Assembly: GCF_000001735.4 (NCBI RefSeq)
Contig: NC_003074.8
Location: 6,696,101-6,760,100 of the forward strand
Source: Arabidopsis thaliana
Lineage: Eukaryota > Streptophyta > Magnoliopsida > Brassicales > Brassicaceae
Reading direction: 5' to 3'
Length of the DNA: 64,000 bases
The translations under genes were made by a program, and so were the position numbers. The notes under the pieces were generated by a model. That model had not been told where the DNA came from. It was given only the letters and a program-made list of their open reading frames with translations, and did no database searches. Below, in pieces: positions 11,444 through 23,215 of this stretch. The stretch's first letter is position 1; each line of letters begins with the position of its first letter.

Positions 11444-12764
11444 ATGGATTCGAGTTACTCTGATTCTCGTCCCATGTTCGTGCAATCACCTTATGGTGGT
11501 TGGAATCAAACACAGATGATTGATTCAATGGCTAATCCAATGAACAATGAACAAGGAGACTTGCATTCACTATCTGAATCACAATCACAATCTCAACCGT
11601 CTCAGCAATTACAGCCTGCATTGAAAAGGCCTAGACTTGTTGATGATAACTTGTTTAATCCTGCTTCGTCGTTTCCTCAGCCTTCGAGTAGCAATCCTTG
11701 GATGGTTCCATCTTTGAACCCTCCTCCTGTGAACAAAGGGACTGCTAATATATTCTATAAGACTAGAATGTGTGCTAAATTCAGGGCAGGGACTTGTAGG
11801 AATGGTGAACTCTGTAATTTTGCTCATGGGATTGAGGATTTGAGGCAGCCTCCGTCGAATTGGCAGGAAATTGTTGGACCTCCTCCTGCTGGTCAAGACA
11901 GGGAGAGGGAGAGAGAGAGGGAAAGGGAGAGGGAAAGACCGTCTTTGGCGCCTGTTGTGAATAATAATTGGGAAGATGATCAGAAGATAATCTTGAGGAT
12001 GAAGCTTTGTAGGAAGTTTTGTTTTGGGGAAGAGTGTCCTTATGGGGACAGGTGCAATTTTATTCATGAGGATCTGTCAAAGTTTCGTGAGGACTCGGGG
12101 AAGTTGAGAGAGAGCTCGGTTATAAGTGTTGGTGCTACTGCTGCTGATCAACCATCTGATACTGCTTCTAATCTTATTGAAGTAAATAGACAAGGAAGCA
12201 TCCCGGTACCTGCACCTATGAACAATGGTGGTGTTGTCAAGACTGTGTACTGGAAGACGAGGTTGTGCATGAAGTTTGACATCACGGGTCAATGTCCTTT
12301 TGGCGATAAGTGTCACTTTGCTCATGGCCAAGCAGGTATGTTATATGTTGAACATGTATCTTTGCTAATGCGACCTTATATTATAGTATCCTAGTATAGA
12401 TTTGCAAGTTCTGTGTATACAGGCTATCTCTGAATTCTCTTCTTTTGACCGACATTTGTTTGATCTTGATTTGGTTGTTGATTACGAAATTGCAGAGTTG
12501 CATAACTCTGTTGGAAGGGTAGAAGGAGAAGCTATGAACGCGGTAGCGTCTGTGAATAAACAAGCAGTGGTACCTGCGAATGAAGCATTTGCAATGAAAC
12601 CGATTACACAAGTAACAGCAGATTCCTCTGGTCTGAATGAAGAAGGGCGGCGAAAGAAGTGTTTGCTCAAGTGGAGCGACTCCAAGAAGATTAACCGAAT
12701 ATATGGAGACTGGATCGATGATTTACCGGTGGGTCAAAAGTCGACAAAGCCAGTAGAGAGTTGA
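11444..12764 (+). CDS. C3H39: CCCH-type zinc finger protein 39, three fingers
   Basis: Exons 11444–12335 and 12496–12764 (phase 1) give 386 aa. There are three CCCH fingers. ZF1 (first Cys at residue 110, C-x7-C-x5-C-x3-H) is led by YKTRMC. ZF2 (Cys 189, C-x8-C-x5-C-x3-H) is led by RMKLC. ZF3 (Cys 275, C-x8-C-x5-C-x3-H) is led by YWKTRLC. The K/R-Y-K-T-x-L-C leaders resemble tristetraprolin-type RNA-binding fingers, so AU-rich RNA binding is a reasonable inference. The N-terminus has a Ser/Gln repeat (SQSQSQPSQQLQ) and KRPR, a possible NLS. Between ZF1 and ZF2 is an Arg-Glu dipeptide run (residues about 153–165). The C-terminus is polar with KKCLLKWSDSKKINRIYGDW. Nuclear and/or cytoplasmic RNA regulator by family. 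Confidence 0.93.
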
Positions 12765-14747
12765 GTTTTCTAGCCTGGTTTCATTTGTCTCGTCCTTTTG
12801 ATGATCAAAACTGATAAAGCTTTGGTCGAAAATTTTGAAGAGTAGAAACACTCTTTATTTTGTTCATTAGCAATTCTTTGATTCGCTATAGCTTAGAATA
12901 TTGCTTTTGTTATAATCTTTGATTACACAAAAAAAGTGGCTTGGCTCACTAATAGCATCTTATTCTTAATTTGTTTCCTTTGGCTTCTAATGTTCATCAT
13001 TATATGGATAGGTTTCGTATTTCGTTTGCCTTTTAATGTTCTAACGAATCGGAAGAGATATAGAAGGAATTGGGCGTATCCTAAATTTGGCCTCTAGTGT
13101 TTGTTGTTGGTTGACAAAATAAAAATGTTTGTTGTTGACTTTTGTTTTCAGATTAAGGTTTAATTATCTACATCAAAGTGCATTAAGGTTAATCGGATGT
13201 TAAAAATAAACCACTTTACCGATTTATCAATTTTCTTATATGATAAACCAAAACCGGTACGGTTTGCTACCGTTAGATTTTGGATGCTCAAATTAAATCG
13301 GTTGGATGGTGCTAGTTTTTAGAATAACGATCATACATTCTCTTTTCTAATCTGTTGATATATTATATACATACGAATGCTTATTGTTAGGTACTTAGGT
13401 TCATCGCATGCAAACAAAATCATGGAATTGTACCATCAATTTTTAAAAATATATATGTCTAAACTACGAATAATGCAGAATAAATCCATTTAACAAAGGG
13501 ACCATAATGATTCTTTAGTGCCAAGCGATCTTTTTGGTTTGTTTCCCTACAAAAGAATTAATAAAGATTTCATACTAACGGCTTAAAGTGATTAATCATA
13601 TTGCTATGGCTATGGCAATACTTATTTGATAATTTCGTCGTAGCTTTATTCTTTTTATAGAAATCACACAAAATATATGGGCCCTCAAATTAATAGTGTT
13701 CGTAACGTCTCCTTTACTATTCCCCACTTCTCCATTTCTATGAACTTTTCTTTTTGCTACTATTGTTTTTGTATTCTTTTCAACATGACATGATGAGTTA
13801 TTAAAGAGCTGTTGTAGGTAGAGAGTCGTAGTAAAAAACTAAAACTGTCGGTGGAGGCTGGAGAGCACTTGGGAATCCTATGGCCCTCCCAAAAACATAT
13901 AAAAGATAAGAAAAGTAGTGAAATATAGTAATAATTATTGTCTTTGTTAGTGATTTAGTGGATTGTCTAACCATGATTAGTTTATATATTTGTTTTCTCA
14001 CAAATAATGAAAGTAGGTAGTATCAATATCTAGACCTAATATTTTCCATATATTTAGGTCAACTCTTTCATATCTGGTTGATCAGTAATCATACAACGTT
14101 GGAATTGTTTGTTTTGTTTCTATTATAAACTAAAACATTGGTAAAAATAGATTTTCATTTGTGGAATTTTCGTCAAGTCATAATTCACTTGTTTGAAAAC
14201 AATGAGAAATGATACGAAAGCAAAAAGGAAACCAAGAAAAGAAGAGATGGCAAAAGTAAATTAACAAAGAAAGAAGCTACAAGCAAATGTCATTGTCATT
14301 AGGTAGCACTAAATGTCTTGTGGACATCATTAAACTCCTTAATTACTTTGCAAATATTAGTCTAATTGTTTTTCTCCCTGTCATTCACGGGCAGATATTA
14401 GTCTAAACCATCCAAAATTGATGGTTAAGTGTTTAAATTGTAATTATCAATGGGGAGAAATTGTTTTCATGATGGATGATGGTAAAAATTATGAAAGCAA
14501 AGAGTTAAAGCAGTTTCTTCATAAAAACTTTGTATATTAATTTTAGAGTACAGAACACATTGTTAACACCTCTAGTTACTTTAATGTTTTATTTAAGAGT
14601 TGAAACGTAAACAATTAATATCAGTGTCACATAGTCACTTGATGCCTCTCTCTACCTTATTTACTTGTAAAGATTCATCTCTCTTCTTTAATTTTCCTCT
14701 TCTTGTTCTCTTTTGTTGGTTTTGTTAAATACTTCTTTTGTTGCAGA
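12765..14747. other. Spacer between C3H39 and the filament-like protein gene
   Basis: C3H39 3' UTR followed by nearly 2 kb of AT-rich DNA. A 66-codon minus-strand frame at 13801–14001 begins with a hydrophobic segment but has no recognised family. Nothing else is supported. Confidence 0.45.
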
Positions 14748-14945
14748 GATTACTCAGAGTCTCAGATACTTGTTCAACCTTAAAACTATATACGACTATG
14801 TAAGATTCTTGCATCCCTTCTCTCCTTCATTGAACGTTTTTGTATATTGTTCTTTGATTATTCATACTCAAATATAAAGTTTGATGTTTGAAATTATGCT
14901 CTATCTCCTTTGTAAATGTGTTGCAGAAGACATCTTACAGAGTCA

Positions 14946-17394
14946 ATGGAAACAAACCAGTGGCGGTCGAGGAAAAAGATAGAATCAGCTGCAGAAACAC
15001 TCCAAGTTTCTTCTAGAAGAGGCAGAGGACAGGTAAAGAAAATTTTGCAGAAATTGTCAAAGTTTGCTTTAATTGTTCCATGTTTTCTTGAGCAAGACTT
15101 GATCATTCATTATCATCTTCTGTTGTGTCTATGTATTGCTTGTGAACTTCTATGGCTTAGTAAATGTCTTTTAAATGATGATTTGTTACTTTGGTATTGG
15201 TCTTTAGGCACGTATGGTTCCTCCTGTAAGTGGAGTTAGATCCGAGAGAGCTCGAAAAAGTCTAAGTGAGAAGCTAGAGACTGTAGCTTTAAACTCTCCT
15301 AAGAAAGATGCTCGTGTGAGTCTTTATGGCGAGAAAAGTGTAGTAGATGAGATTTTCCTAGAAGATGAAGAAATGGGTCATGAAACTGGTTTGAAGAATG
15401 GAGAGTCGTCGCCTTTTTGTGGTGTATCGGACAAGCTTCTGCAGCGAATCGAGCTTCTTGGGAGAGACCATGAGGCAACGAGACTTGATAACAACAAGTT
15501 CAGGTCAATCGAATCTATGAAAAAGAGACAAGAAGAATCGGCATGTGATGATCTAGTTGATATGAAGACAAAGATTCAAACGTTAGCTGCGGAGAACACT
15601 CAGCTTAAGAAGTCTCTTGTGGCGAAAGAAGAGCTTGCGGTAAGTCTTCAAGAGCGTAAATTTCAGGTGGAATCAGAATTCGAAGCGTTAATGACTAGAT
15701 TAGATTCAACGGAGAAAGAAAACGCATTCTTGAGATATGAGTATACTGTTCTTGAGAAAGATCTTCAGGTAAAAACAGAGGAAACAGAGCATACTCGCAG
15801 GTCTATGGAGCTAACGCATAAGCAGCAACTTAGGAATGTGAACAAGATTGTTGAGCTTGAAGCTGAATGCCAAAGGTTAAGACTTCTCTTTCGAAAGAAG
15901 TTTCCAGAGAAGTCTATATCTATGAGGAATGAAGGTGAAGAAAAGAAGATGGAGATGAGAAGACGAAACGCTAATAAGAGCGATATGATGATGAGAGATG
16001 AAGTTCAGAGCAGGAAGCTGAAGTATGATCTTTTGATGGAGCAGATTGGGAATGTTAGGGCAGAGAACAAGAATCTAATGGACATAATTATGAAGAAAAA
16101 CATTGAGATCAAAGATCTTAGCCGCGGGCAGAAACCGTTAGAGGCTTCGAGTTTCGATATTCAAAGCGAAAGTAGTGTGATGAGCCCCTGTGGTTCCAAG
16201 GAGATGAAGTTACTGATGGATGATTTTAATGAGATGGAGAAGTTAGCCATTGTGTGTACTGAGAAAGATCCAAGAGTGGATGATGAGAAGGAAGGATCTT
16301 TTGATTGGATTCAAGTTGTTTTGAGCGCTATAACGAAGCAAGAGAGGATATCGAAACGCGGTGTTAAAGAACTCTTACAAGACATTAAGATTGCTTTAGG
16401 ATGTATGGATGAAAATGATAATGTAGAAAGAAAGAAAGGTGAAGAAGATCCTCTCTGCATCACATGGAAATCTAATAACGAATCGGGTCCAATGACTAAG
16501 GATGAGATCAAGAGACATTTGGGTTTGACGAAATCAGATAAGGTGGAGAAGATTGAATCTGATGAAAAGCAAGAACTGAGAAAGAAGCTTGAGGAATCAG
16601 TGGAGAAGATCAGAAACTTAGAAGCAGAGATGAAAACATTGAGAGAGAATAAGGAAAAGGTAGAGGCAGAGATGGAAACGGAGAAATCGATGAAGGAAGA
16701 TCTTGATACAAAGCTGAACATAACAAGAGCTAACCTCAACGAGACACAGAAGAAGTTGTCTTCTCTTGAAGTAGAATTTGATTACAGAAAGAGCTGTTGT
16801 GAAGAACTCGAAGGGACTTGCATCGAGCTTCAGCTTCAGCTAGAAAGGTAACTGAAACAATAATCACATCTAAAGCTTTCCACATTTCTTCTATTTAAAG
16901 AAATTTCATCACTTATCTATGCGTTTTTGCAGTGTTGAAACAAAGAAACCGACGCAGAGAAACAAAAACGTAAGTATTACAAACCAAAATATAAAATTTG
17001 AGTCATGTGTGTTTGTTGATGATGATGGAGTTTTTGTTTGCAGGGGTGGGATATAGCAACAGCTTCTGTGAAGTTATCAGAGTGTCAAGAAACGATTACC
17101 AGTTTACGGAAGCAACTAAGAGCGTTATCTACAACAGAAACAAGCAGCACCATTAAATTTCTACACAAAAGATCTTCTCTCCGGGAAAATATAGCAGAGG
17201 ATGATACTAACAGAGTTGCTCAAGATGATGATGGTAACCGTTACAACGCTTTGATCGTGTACGAACCAGTGAAGGCGAGAGGTGAGAAGATGGAGATGGT
17301 ACCGAGAAAGAAGCAAGGATTAGGGTTCTTGAAAAAACTGTTGTTCAGGAGGAAAAGAGTGAGCAGCAAGAAATGTCTTGCCTTGACTATGTGA
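14946..17394 (+). CDS. At3g19370: Filament-like plant protein (long coiled coil, DUF869)
   Basis: Four coding exons, 14946–15032, 15208–16847, 16933–16969 and 17044–17394, give 704 aa. A 5'-UTR intron probably ends at 14926 (TTGCAG). The N-terminus METNQWRSRKKIESAAET and two internal blocks are typical of the plant filament-like (FPP) family. Coiled coil runs through about 115–300 (heptads such as KKSLVAKEELAVSLQERK) and about 440–640. Between them lies the conserved FPP segment with SPCGSKEMKLLMDDFNEM and FDWIQVVLSAITKQERIS. The C-terminal third ends in a basic tail (KKLLFRRKRVSSKK). FPPs bind nuclear-envelope MAF1-type proteins or the plasma membrane/microtubule system; which applies here is not visible. 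The third coding exon is only 37 bp. Confidence 0.92.
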
Positions 17395-18501
17395 TGAAGA
17401 AAACTAAACTAAAAAGGCTTGTGTGTGTGTAATGAGTGAACAGTGAAAACTGCTTTTGGGTATGTTTGATGTGTCTACTCTATGAGATGTGATGAGTTTA
17501 GACTCTTATTTGATCTAATAAACTAAAATAAAAGGAATGTGTTCAATCCACGTTAACCCGGAATGTGAAAAAACCAAACTGAGTTTTTTAAGTTGTTAAA
17601 ATAATCTTCTTTGATAATCTAACTTATATCAAAACCTGAAAAAAAAATCAAGATTTGCTTTTTCTTCTAGGATCTATAGCTAAAGAAAATTTGAATCAAC
17701 ATTGTGAATGAAAAGTGCAGTTCATATAAGATTGGACTTTATTTTGATTACTTTTATGTTCTTTTTAGTAGTCTACACCTTCATAGTTCATATACACACA
17801 CTATCATATTTGAGTCCATACTAACTACTTTATTGTGTTGCAGATATTCAGCCATGGCCCAAGTCTAGGCCCAGTTTGTTTATTGTTCATTTGTTTGACC
17901 ATGTAGCCGATCAATGATTTCTTGCAAGTTGCAACCATTTAAAGTACTTTTGGGGTCCTTAAAATAGAGACTAATCGAAATGTTAACAAATGCTTTAACA
18001 CCATTCAACAAGAAAAAACTCAAGTTGCACCCAAAAAATAGAAAAAGGAGACACTTAAAAGAAGATAAATTAACAAGAGCTCTACAACACAAAGTACAAA
18101 CTACCATAATGACGTTCACTAGAAGCTTACATGTCGATACCAAATTTGCCAACATGTCGATACCAAAATTTACCTGTAAAAATGCAGAAAAAAGTTGACT
18201 TACCTTTAGACTTTAAACTTTAAAAAGCCTTTAAGCATATCTTCCATTTGCTTCTTTAACAACTTTTCCCAACTCAAAAGGCCAATCAAATAACAAAATA
18301 ATTACTTTACATACATACTGAAAAAAAAAAAAACTAATTCATGGTCATCAAAAAGCTTCTGTATATTATCTTTTCTTCTTCACATCTTTCCATCAAATAC
18401 ACACAAAAAATGACCATTATTTTTCCTTCTAATTAAAAAAAAAACATTTTTTTAATAATTACTGTGAAAAAACAATGTTTTGAAAAAAAAAAATCGAGAA
18501 A
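17395..18501. other. Convergent spacer between At3g19370 and PUB25
   Basis: 3' UTRs and AT-rich DNA. It contains a 23-bp tandem duplication near 18129–18174 (core ACATGTCGATACCAAA). A minus frame at 17880–18155 is hydrophobic but unrecognised. Confidence 0.45.
18129..18174. repeat. 23-bp imperfect tandem duplication
   Basis: ACATGTCGATACCAAA begins at 18129 and again at 18152, with similar flanks. Intergenic slippage-type repeat. Confidence 0.75.
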
Positions 18502-19767
18502 TCAAAAAGGGACCACTTGGCTGCTGCAACCAAAGTCATCGGAGTTAGCGAAGGAATTGTAGTCAGGCCATGAATCTCTCAGAAGCTTCAATAACTTCTG
18601 TGCTTTCTTCTTCGCTCTCTCCGTACACTCACTCTGCACCATCAACAACAACTGTACCACCACTCCCGCCCCCGCCGCTTCCTCCCTCCACCTTTCCTCC
18701 GCCGTACAAAGCGCTAACAACGCCCCCGCCGCATACTCCGTCGCGCGATCCGAAACTCTCAATATCGTTTTAACTAACAACGGCACCGTTAAAGCGTGCT
18801 CACCGAACGCCGCGCATCCTTCCGGCGTTCGGCAGAGTAGCTCCACCGTCGCTAAGGCTCGCTCCGTATCGCATCTATCGAAATCCGCCGCGAGTCTGTC
18901 TATTAGAATCTCCGGCGCACCGGCTGTGATCGCGATGTGTCGCGTCGATTTCACTGAACAGAGCGCGAACAGAGTTTTGATTCCGATTTTGAGAGCTCGT
19001 CGTGACGAAATCGGATTTCTCAGAAGATCGAGAACTCCTTCGAATACAGATTCTGAATTCGAAATCGAACCTTTCAGGTCCGCCGATTTGGTTCCCGTCG
19101 AAACAATCTCGATCAACGCGGCGGCGTTAACGCGTGTTTCAATCGACGAATCGAATAACAACCGGGTCAAAAACTCGACCCGACCCGGATCCGACGATAT
19201 CGAAACAAACTGGTTCGGCTCCGTTATCGGTAACATAACAAGTAGAGCTAAAGACTCAGAGACTAACTCCGACGACGTCGTTTCAGAGAACAGAATCTTA
19301 ATCAAAATCTCTGTAGCGTTATGAGCTGCGATCAAAACGCGATTTTTATCAGAATCACGAGCGAAACCACGTAAACGGCGGAGAGCGGCGGCGCGTGAAC
19401 GAACAGAGACGTGGGTTCCTGTTATAGCAGAGGCTTGACTGAGAAGAGCACGAACAGAGGTTGGATCAGCTGGTTGTTTAGGAGTAGGGATACGTTCGAC
19501 TCCATTGGAGCGGTTAGCGACGCACCATTCTTGGATGAGACGACGGAGAGTGTGGTTAGGGATGAGTGTGAAGTCGGAGAGAGGAGCTCGTGTGACTGGA
19601 CATGTCGTGTTGTTACCGATGGAGACCCATGACTCGATGCTGGCTCGGTCGTAGGTTTGGCCGGTGCAGACGGTGACTGGGTCTTGCATAAGTTCGAGTG
19701 ATATTGGACATCTGAAATGATATGGTATTTGGATTCCAAGATCCAATGGTTCTATATTCCTAGGCAT
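18502..19767 (-). CDS. PUB25: U-box E3 ubiquitin ligase PUB25
   Basis: Single-exon gene, 421 aa, without introns as is usual for the PUB22–PUB26 group. The U-box spans about residues 15–83 (IPYHFRCPISLELMQDPV, QTYDRASIE, CPVTRAPL, LIPNHTLRRLIQEWC) and recruits E2 enzymes. From about 100 to 400 there are ARM-type helical repeats with the PUB signature (RVNAAALIEIVSTG, AALLALC). The C-terminus is KLLRDSWPDYNSFANSD. By family it is a cytosolic/nuclear ligase; PUB25 and PUB26 are known to me for roles in immunity (BIK1 turnover) and cold response. The region is locally GC-rich compared with its flanks. A TATAAAT lies at 19884–19890 (minus), with a G-box just downstream of it. Confidence 0.96.
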   Translation of the reverse strand: MPRNIEPLDLGIQIPYHFRCPISLELMQDPVTVCTGQTYDRASIESWVSIGNNTTCPVTRAPLSDFTLIPNHTLRRLIQEWCVANRSNGVERIPTPKQPADPTSVRALLSQASAITGTHVSVRSRAAALRRLRGFARDSDKNRVLIAAHNATEILIKILFSETTSSELVSESLALLVMLPITEPNQFVSISSDPGRVEFLTRLLFDSSIETRVNAAALIEIVSTGTKSADLKGSISNSESVFEGVLDLLRNPISSRRALKIGIKTLFALCSVKSTRHIAITAGAPEILIDRLAADFDRCDTERALATVELLCRTPEGCAAFGEHALTVPLLVKTILRVSDRATEYAAGALLALCTAEERWREEAAGAGVVVQLLLMVQSECTERAKKKAQKLLKLLRDSWPDYNSFANSDDFGCSSQVVPF

Positions 19768-19871
19768 TAAGAAACTTGAGAAACAGAGAGAAGAAGAAGA
19801 AGAAGAAAGGTGAGATTGTTTGTTGTGAGCGTTAAGAGTATGAGGAACGAGAGCTTATCTGGGTATGAGCC

Positions 19872-19890
19872 CACACGTGTGCCATTTATA
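19872..19890 (-). promoter_or_regulatory. PUB25 core promoter: TATA box and G-box
   Basis: On the minus strand TATAAAT (19884–19890) is followed after three bases by the palindrome CACACGTGTG (19872–19881, G-box core CACGTG). The start codon is about 105 bp further. A G-box so close downstream of the TATA could couple bHLH/bZIP binding to initiation; this is inference. Confidence 0.55.
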
Positions 19891-21340
19891 ACTTTGTTAC
19901 CTGCTGGATTATTTAATAATATATTCTGTTAAATTCGTGATGTTAATTTTTAATCAAGTGAACATCATGAGATGATATATACGTAAATATGTTTTGTGGG
20001 AGAAAGTCGCATCTTTGAAGTGAAGCTTAAGATTTATATGAATGATATACAATTATACATCTCTTTATGATAATTTTTACGACTATGTTTATGTTCTATT
20101 ATAACGTTCAAATGGATTTGTAAAAACTCTCAATAATGCTTAATTTGAACAAAATAAATAAACATGGTTGATTTTTGTCAAAGCATACAAAATATATATT
20201 TTGACTGCTCAAATGAGTCTAATTTTGAAAATGTTTATATGAAACAACAAAACATGTTGGAACCTGTCGATTTAGTACGTAGTTCTCAACTATATGAGCA
20301 AAATATTAAATATGGATGATGTAATTTATACAATCGGTTTAGATTTCTAAACTGCCTTAGTTATATATAAGTCGTTGTTGATTAATATTAAATTCAGAAT
20401 TTTCCACATAATTGAAAGCTTAACGAATCAGCGTTCGATATATCTACAAATCAACAATAATGAATAATCATGACATTCAAACTTTTTTCAATCGCAAGCT
20501 TCAAGTTACAATCGCTTTTAATCACTACACACAACCACCAAAGCCATTGTTGTGTTGTCTATGTATATATCACAAAAACAAGATCTAGATTGAATGTGTG
20601 ATGTAGATTTTGTTTGCTATAAATAATAGAATTTGGTCAAACTAAACCAGTGAATTGCGAAAGACTAGGAACGAAGTTGGGACCTACGAGACAACTTCCA
20701 CTTACTTGTGTTAACATCAAAGCCCGTGATAATCACCCATAATAATACAACCAAATCTTAATGCTTGACTGTTTTTTTCTTTTACGGCAAAAACTTTGAC
20801 TCGTTTTAATTCACGTATGCTTTAAATACCACTTCTTTTTGCACGCATCTTTCAATGCTTTCATTTTCTATCGCTTTAGTTTTACACTTTGCTTATTTTT
20901 TCGTTTACTGACTTAGGATTCTCCAAGAGTTTACATTTCTCCAAATTGTTTCTATATGTCTTTCTTTAATAATAGAATTTTTTATTTTCTTCACATATAT
21001 ATAAAAAGAACTAATTTTGTTTCAATCAATTGCTTATTTAAGTAAAAATGGTAGGGATAAAATTAACAATTATAAATACGTATAGAATGTAGAAAACACC
21101 TAACATTACTAAGAAGAAGAAAAATTCAAAACATTTAACAAATTGAAAATGAAGGATTAATACTCCATTGGTATTTTTGTTTTTTCCATAATGGAACTCG
21201 ATTTTTTACAAGTTCAAGGCCATAATTACACATAGGTCTACAAAACTAGGGACAAAAGTTGTCATCGGTTAGGTAATCTATATAGACCAATTCATATGAG
21301 TCAAAAACTAGTTACTTACTAGTCAGTAACTTTTAGCTCG
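19891..21340. other. Gene-poor spacer, PUB25 side
   Basis: AT-rich DNA upstream of PUB25. No coding frame, RNA gene or TE protein fragment recognised. Confidence 0.45.
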
Positions 21341-21351
21341 TTTCCTATAAC

Positions 21352-22061
21352 ACTATCTACAATGGTTACTCATTTATAACATCCACTTTTTCACTTTTAA
21401 TACTCTACATCATCTTCTTTCTTTTCCACATTATTATTCAACACCTACACAATTTTTATCTTTACAATGGTTTTGTTTAATAAAATTACAACACCTTACC
21501 CTACCATTTTTATTTCATATTTTTCATTTTATTTATAGTTATGTTTTTTTGTGATTACATATTATTAATCATCGTTAATATCAAACTAAATTTAAATAAT
21601 TAAATATGAAATAATCTTATGAAACAGTTTTTGTTTTAATATTTTATTTATTTTATATAAGAATATTTAAAGTTAAAACAAAAGTTTATTGGAGACTATA
21701 TTTTTTTTTTGTCTAAAAACGGTTTTTTTTTTCTGTATCCAAATCAAATGAAAATAGTCTCTATTTATAGAGAATGAAAAATTATAAATTTTGATATAAA
21801 TTTTAATATTTTTATGTATAAATATTATGAAATAATTGAAATTATATAATTAAAATGAAACAAAAAACATAAAAATCAAAGCAACCAATCAAAATATAAC
21901 ATTTGTCACACTTATCTTCTCTCTCTTATTTTCACGGGTGTTGATATTTATCAACACTAAATTTGCCACCTCACTTATTTTTTTATTACAACACACCATT
22001 GTAGTGGATTTTTTTTTTCCAACAGTTGTAAAATAGTTTACAACAGACCATTGTAAGTAGT
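21352..22061. mobile_element. MITE-like element with nested inverted termini
   Basis: The 9-mer TACAATGGT occurs at 21358–21366 and 21463–21471. Its reverse complement ACCATTGTA occurs at 21995–22003 and 22047–22055, giving an outer and an inner inverted pair around very AT-rich DNA with no coding capacity. The outer ends extend imperfectly (ACTAtcTACAATGGT against ACTActTACAATGGT after reversal). This is the structure of a non-autonomous DNA transposon, possibly one nested in another. I see no clear target-site duplication, so boundaries and family are uncertain. Confidence 0.45.
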
Positions 22062-23180
22062 CTAAGCATTGATAAAAAGTCAATGACTATATATTTTACT
22101 TAGTAGTCAAGACTCGAAAGTCGAAACCCTAGATCGATTTTGATATGGCGCTTGAAGATTTAGACTTCACTCAATTATTTCGTTTCAGAAATACCAGCAT
22201 TCAAAGTAGTGAAATTTAAGATAAGTTTATGTGTTGGCTTTAAGTAGGATCGAAACTTCAACGATAACTTTTTCTAGACTTTTGACAAAAGTTGTCGTGG
22301 AAAAAAATCACTGCTATCAGTTTAAAATAAACTAGCTAATATAATTACATTTTAAAACCCCATTCTAAAATATAAAATATTGCCATGTCTAGATAATGTG
22401 TAAATAGTTTCAGTTTAATTTATTTTACCTTCATTATAAGTTTATATGCATATGTTGGCTCTGTTATCTTCATTTCTTTTTTGGCCAGTGAATGGTTCTG
22501 TTATCGAAAATTATCGAACGAAGACAAATATTCCGCGACAAATACATCGAAATCAAAATAAATTCGGGAGGTGGACTTGGACCTTAATATTTCCGATCTT
22601 TTTTTTTCTACTTTTAATTTACTTTTTTTTTTTTTGTATACATCAAAACTCAAAAGGGAAGAATCTTCCTGTCCATTGCATTGTCCTCATGGGAACAACT
22701 AAGAAGCATTTTAATGTGTATTTTTGTTTCTGTTTTTGTTCTTTGTCTAATGCCTTTGTCTCGTCCTCTCCCGGTGAAACATAGAATCTCTTACCGCAAA
22801 CGAAAACTTGAAATATATTTGTTTAGAAGTATGAAAAAATAGTACGTTGCATTTAGTCCTAATGCTGATTTTTTTTTGTTATAATCCACTGTCCGAAAGT
22901 CGAAAGACTATAAAATAAAAATAAATAGAGTGGGCGTGACAAACTAATTAATGCTACTTAGAGATTAATACTACTAATGACAAGAAAAAAAAAAGATTAA
23001 TGACGATGCAGCAGTCTATTTAATAAGACGTGTTGTTGTTATATAATTACTTGATACCAAATTTCGTGACATTATTAGTGCCTAGTTTGTCCAAAACCGA
23101 TATATGTATAAATAGATCTTGATCAAGATAATTGTCATCGTCATGCATGTGGTAATGGAGCGAGTCAAAGGTCAAAGAAT
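22062..23180. other. Gene-poor spacer with a first-exon-like fragment
   Basis: Contains AAACCCTAG followed by a short ATG frame (22145–22219, 24 codons), which looks like a leader plus first exon but leads nowhere. A 112-codon frame at 22446–22784 is mostly low-complexity Phe/Ile and is not supported as a gene. Confidence 0.35.
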
Positions 23181-23196
23181 GAAGACATGAGTGTTT

Positions 23197-23215
23197 CGAA
23201 GCTGGTCCAGCTTCG
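23197..23215. repeat. Perfect 19-bp palindrome
   Basis: CGAAGCTGG-T-CCAGCTTCG: nine-base arms around one base. Isolated in intergenic DNA, much more GC-rich than its flanks. Confidence 0.9.

Noticed and set aside
11609-12067. 152-codon minus frame inside C3H39
   Set aside because: Arg/Pro-rich shadow of the zinc-finger exon, with no family resemblance.
13850-13905. TTGGGA…TCCCAA inverted repeat considered as a miRNA hairpin
   Set aside because: Arms are only six bases and do not extend into a precursor-like fold.
13801-14001. 66-codon minus frame with a hydrophobic N-terminal segment and a Pro-rich tail
   Set aside because: Could be a small membrane peptide, but nothing beyond an open frame supports it.
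22446-22784. 112-codon plus frame in the gene-poor spacer
   Set aside because: Mostly Phe/Ile/Cys low complexity from T-rich DNA; no start context or splice partners. A weak likeness to a part of the frame at 25586–25903 (RWTWTLIFPIF against KWRWTDLFPIF) is too short to support a gene.
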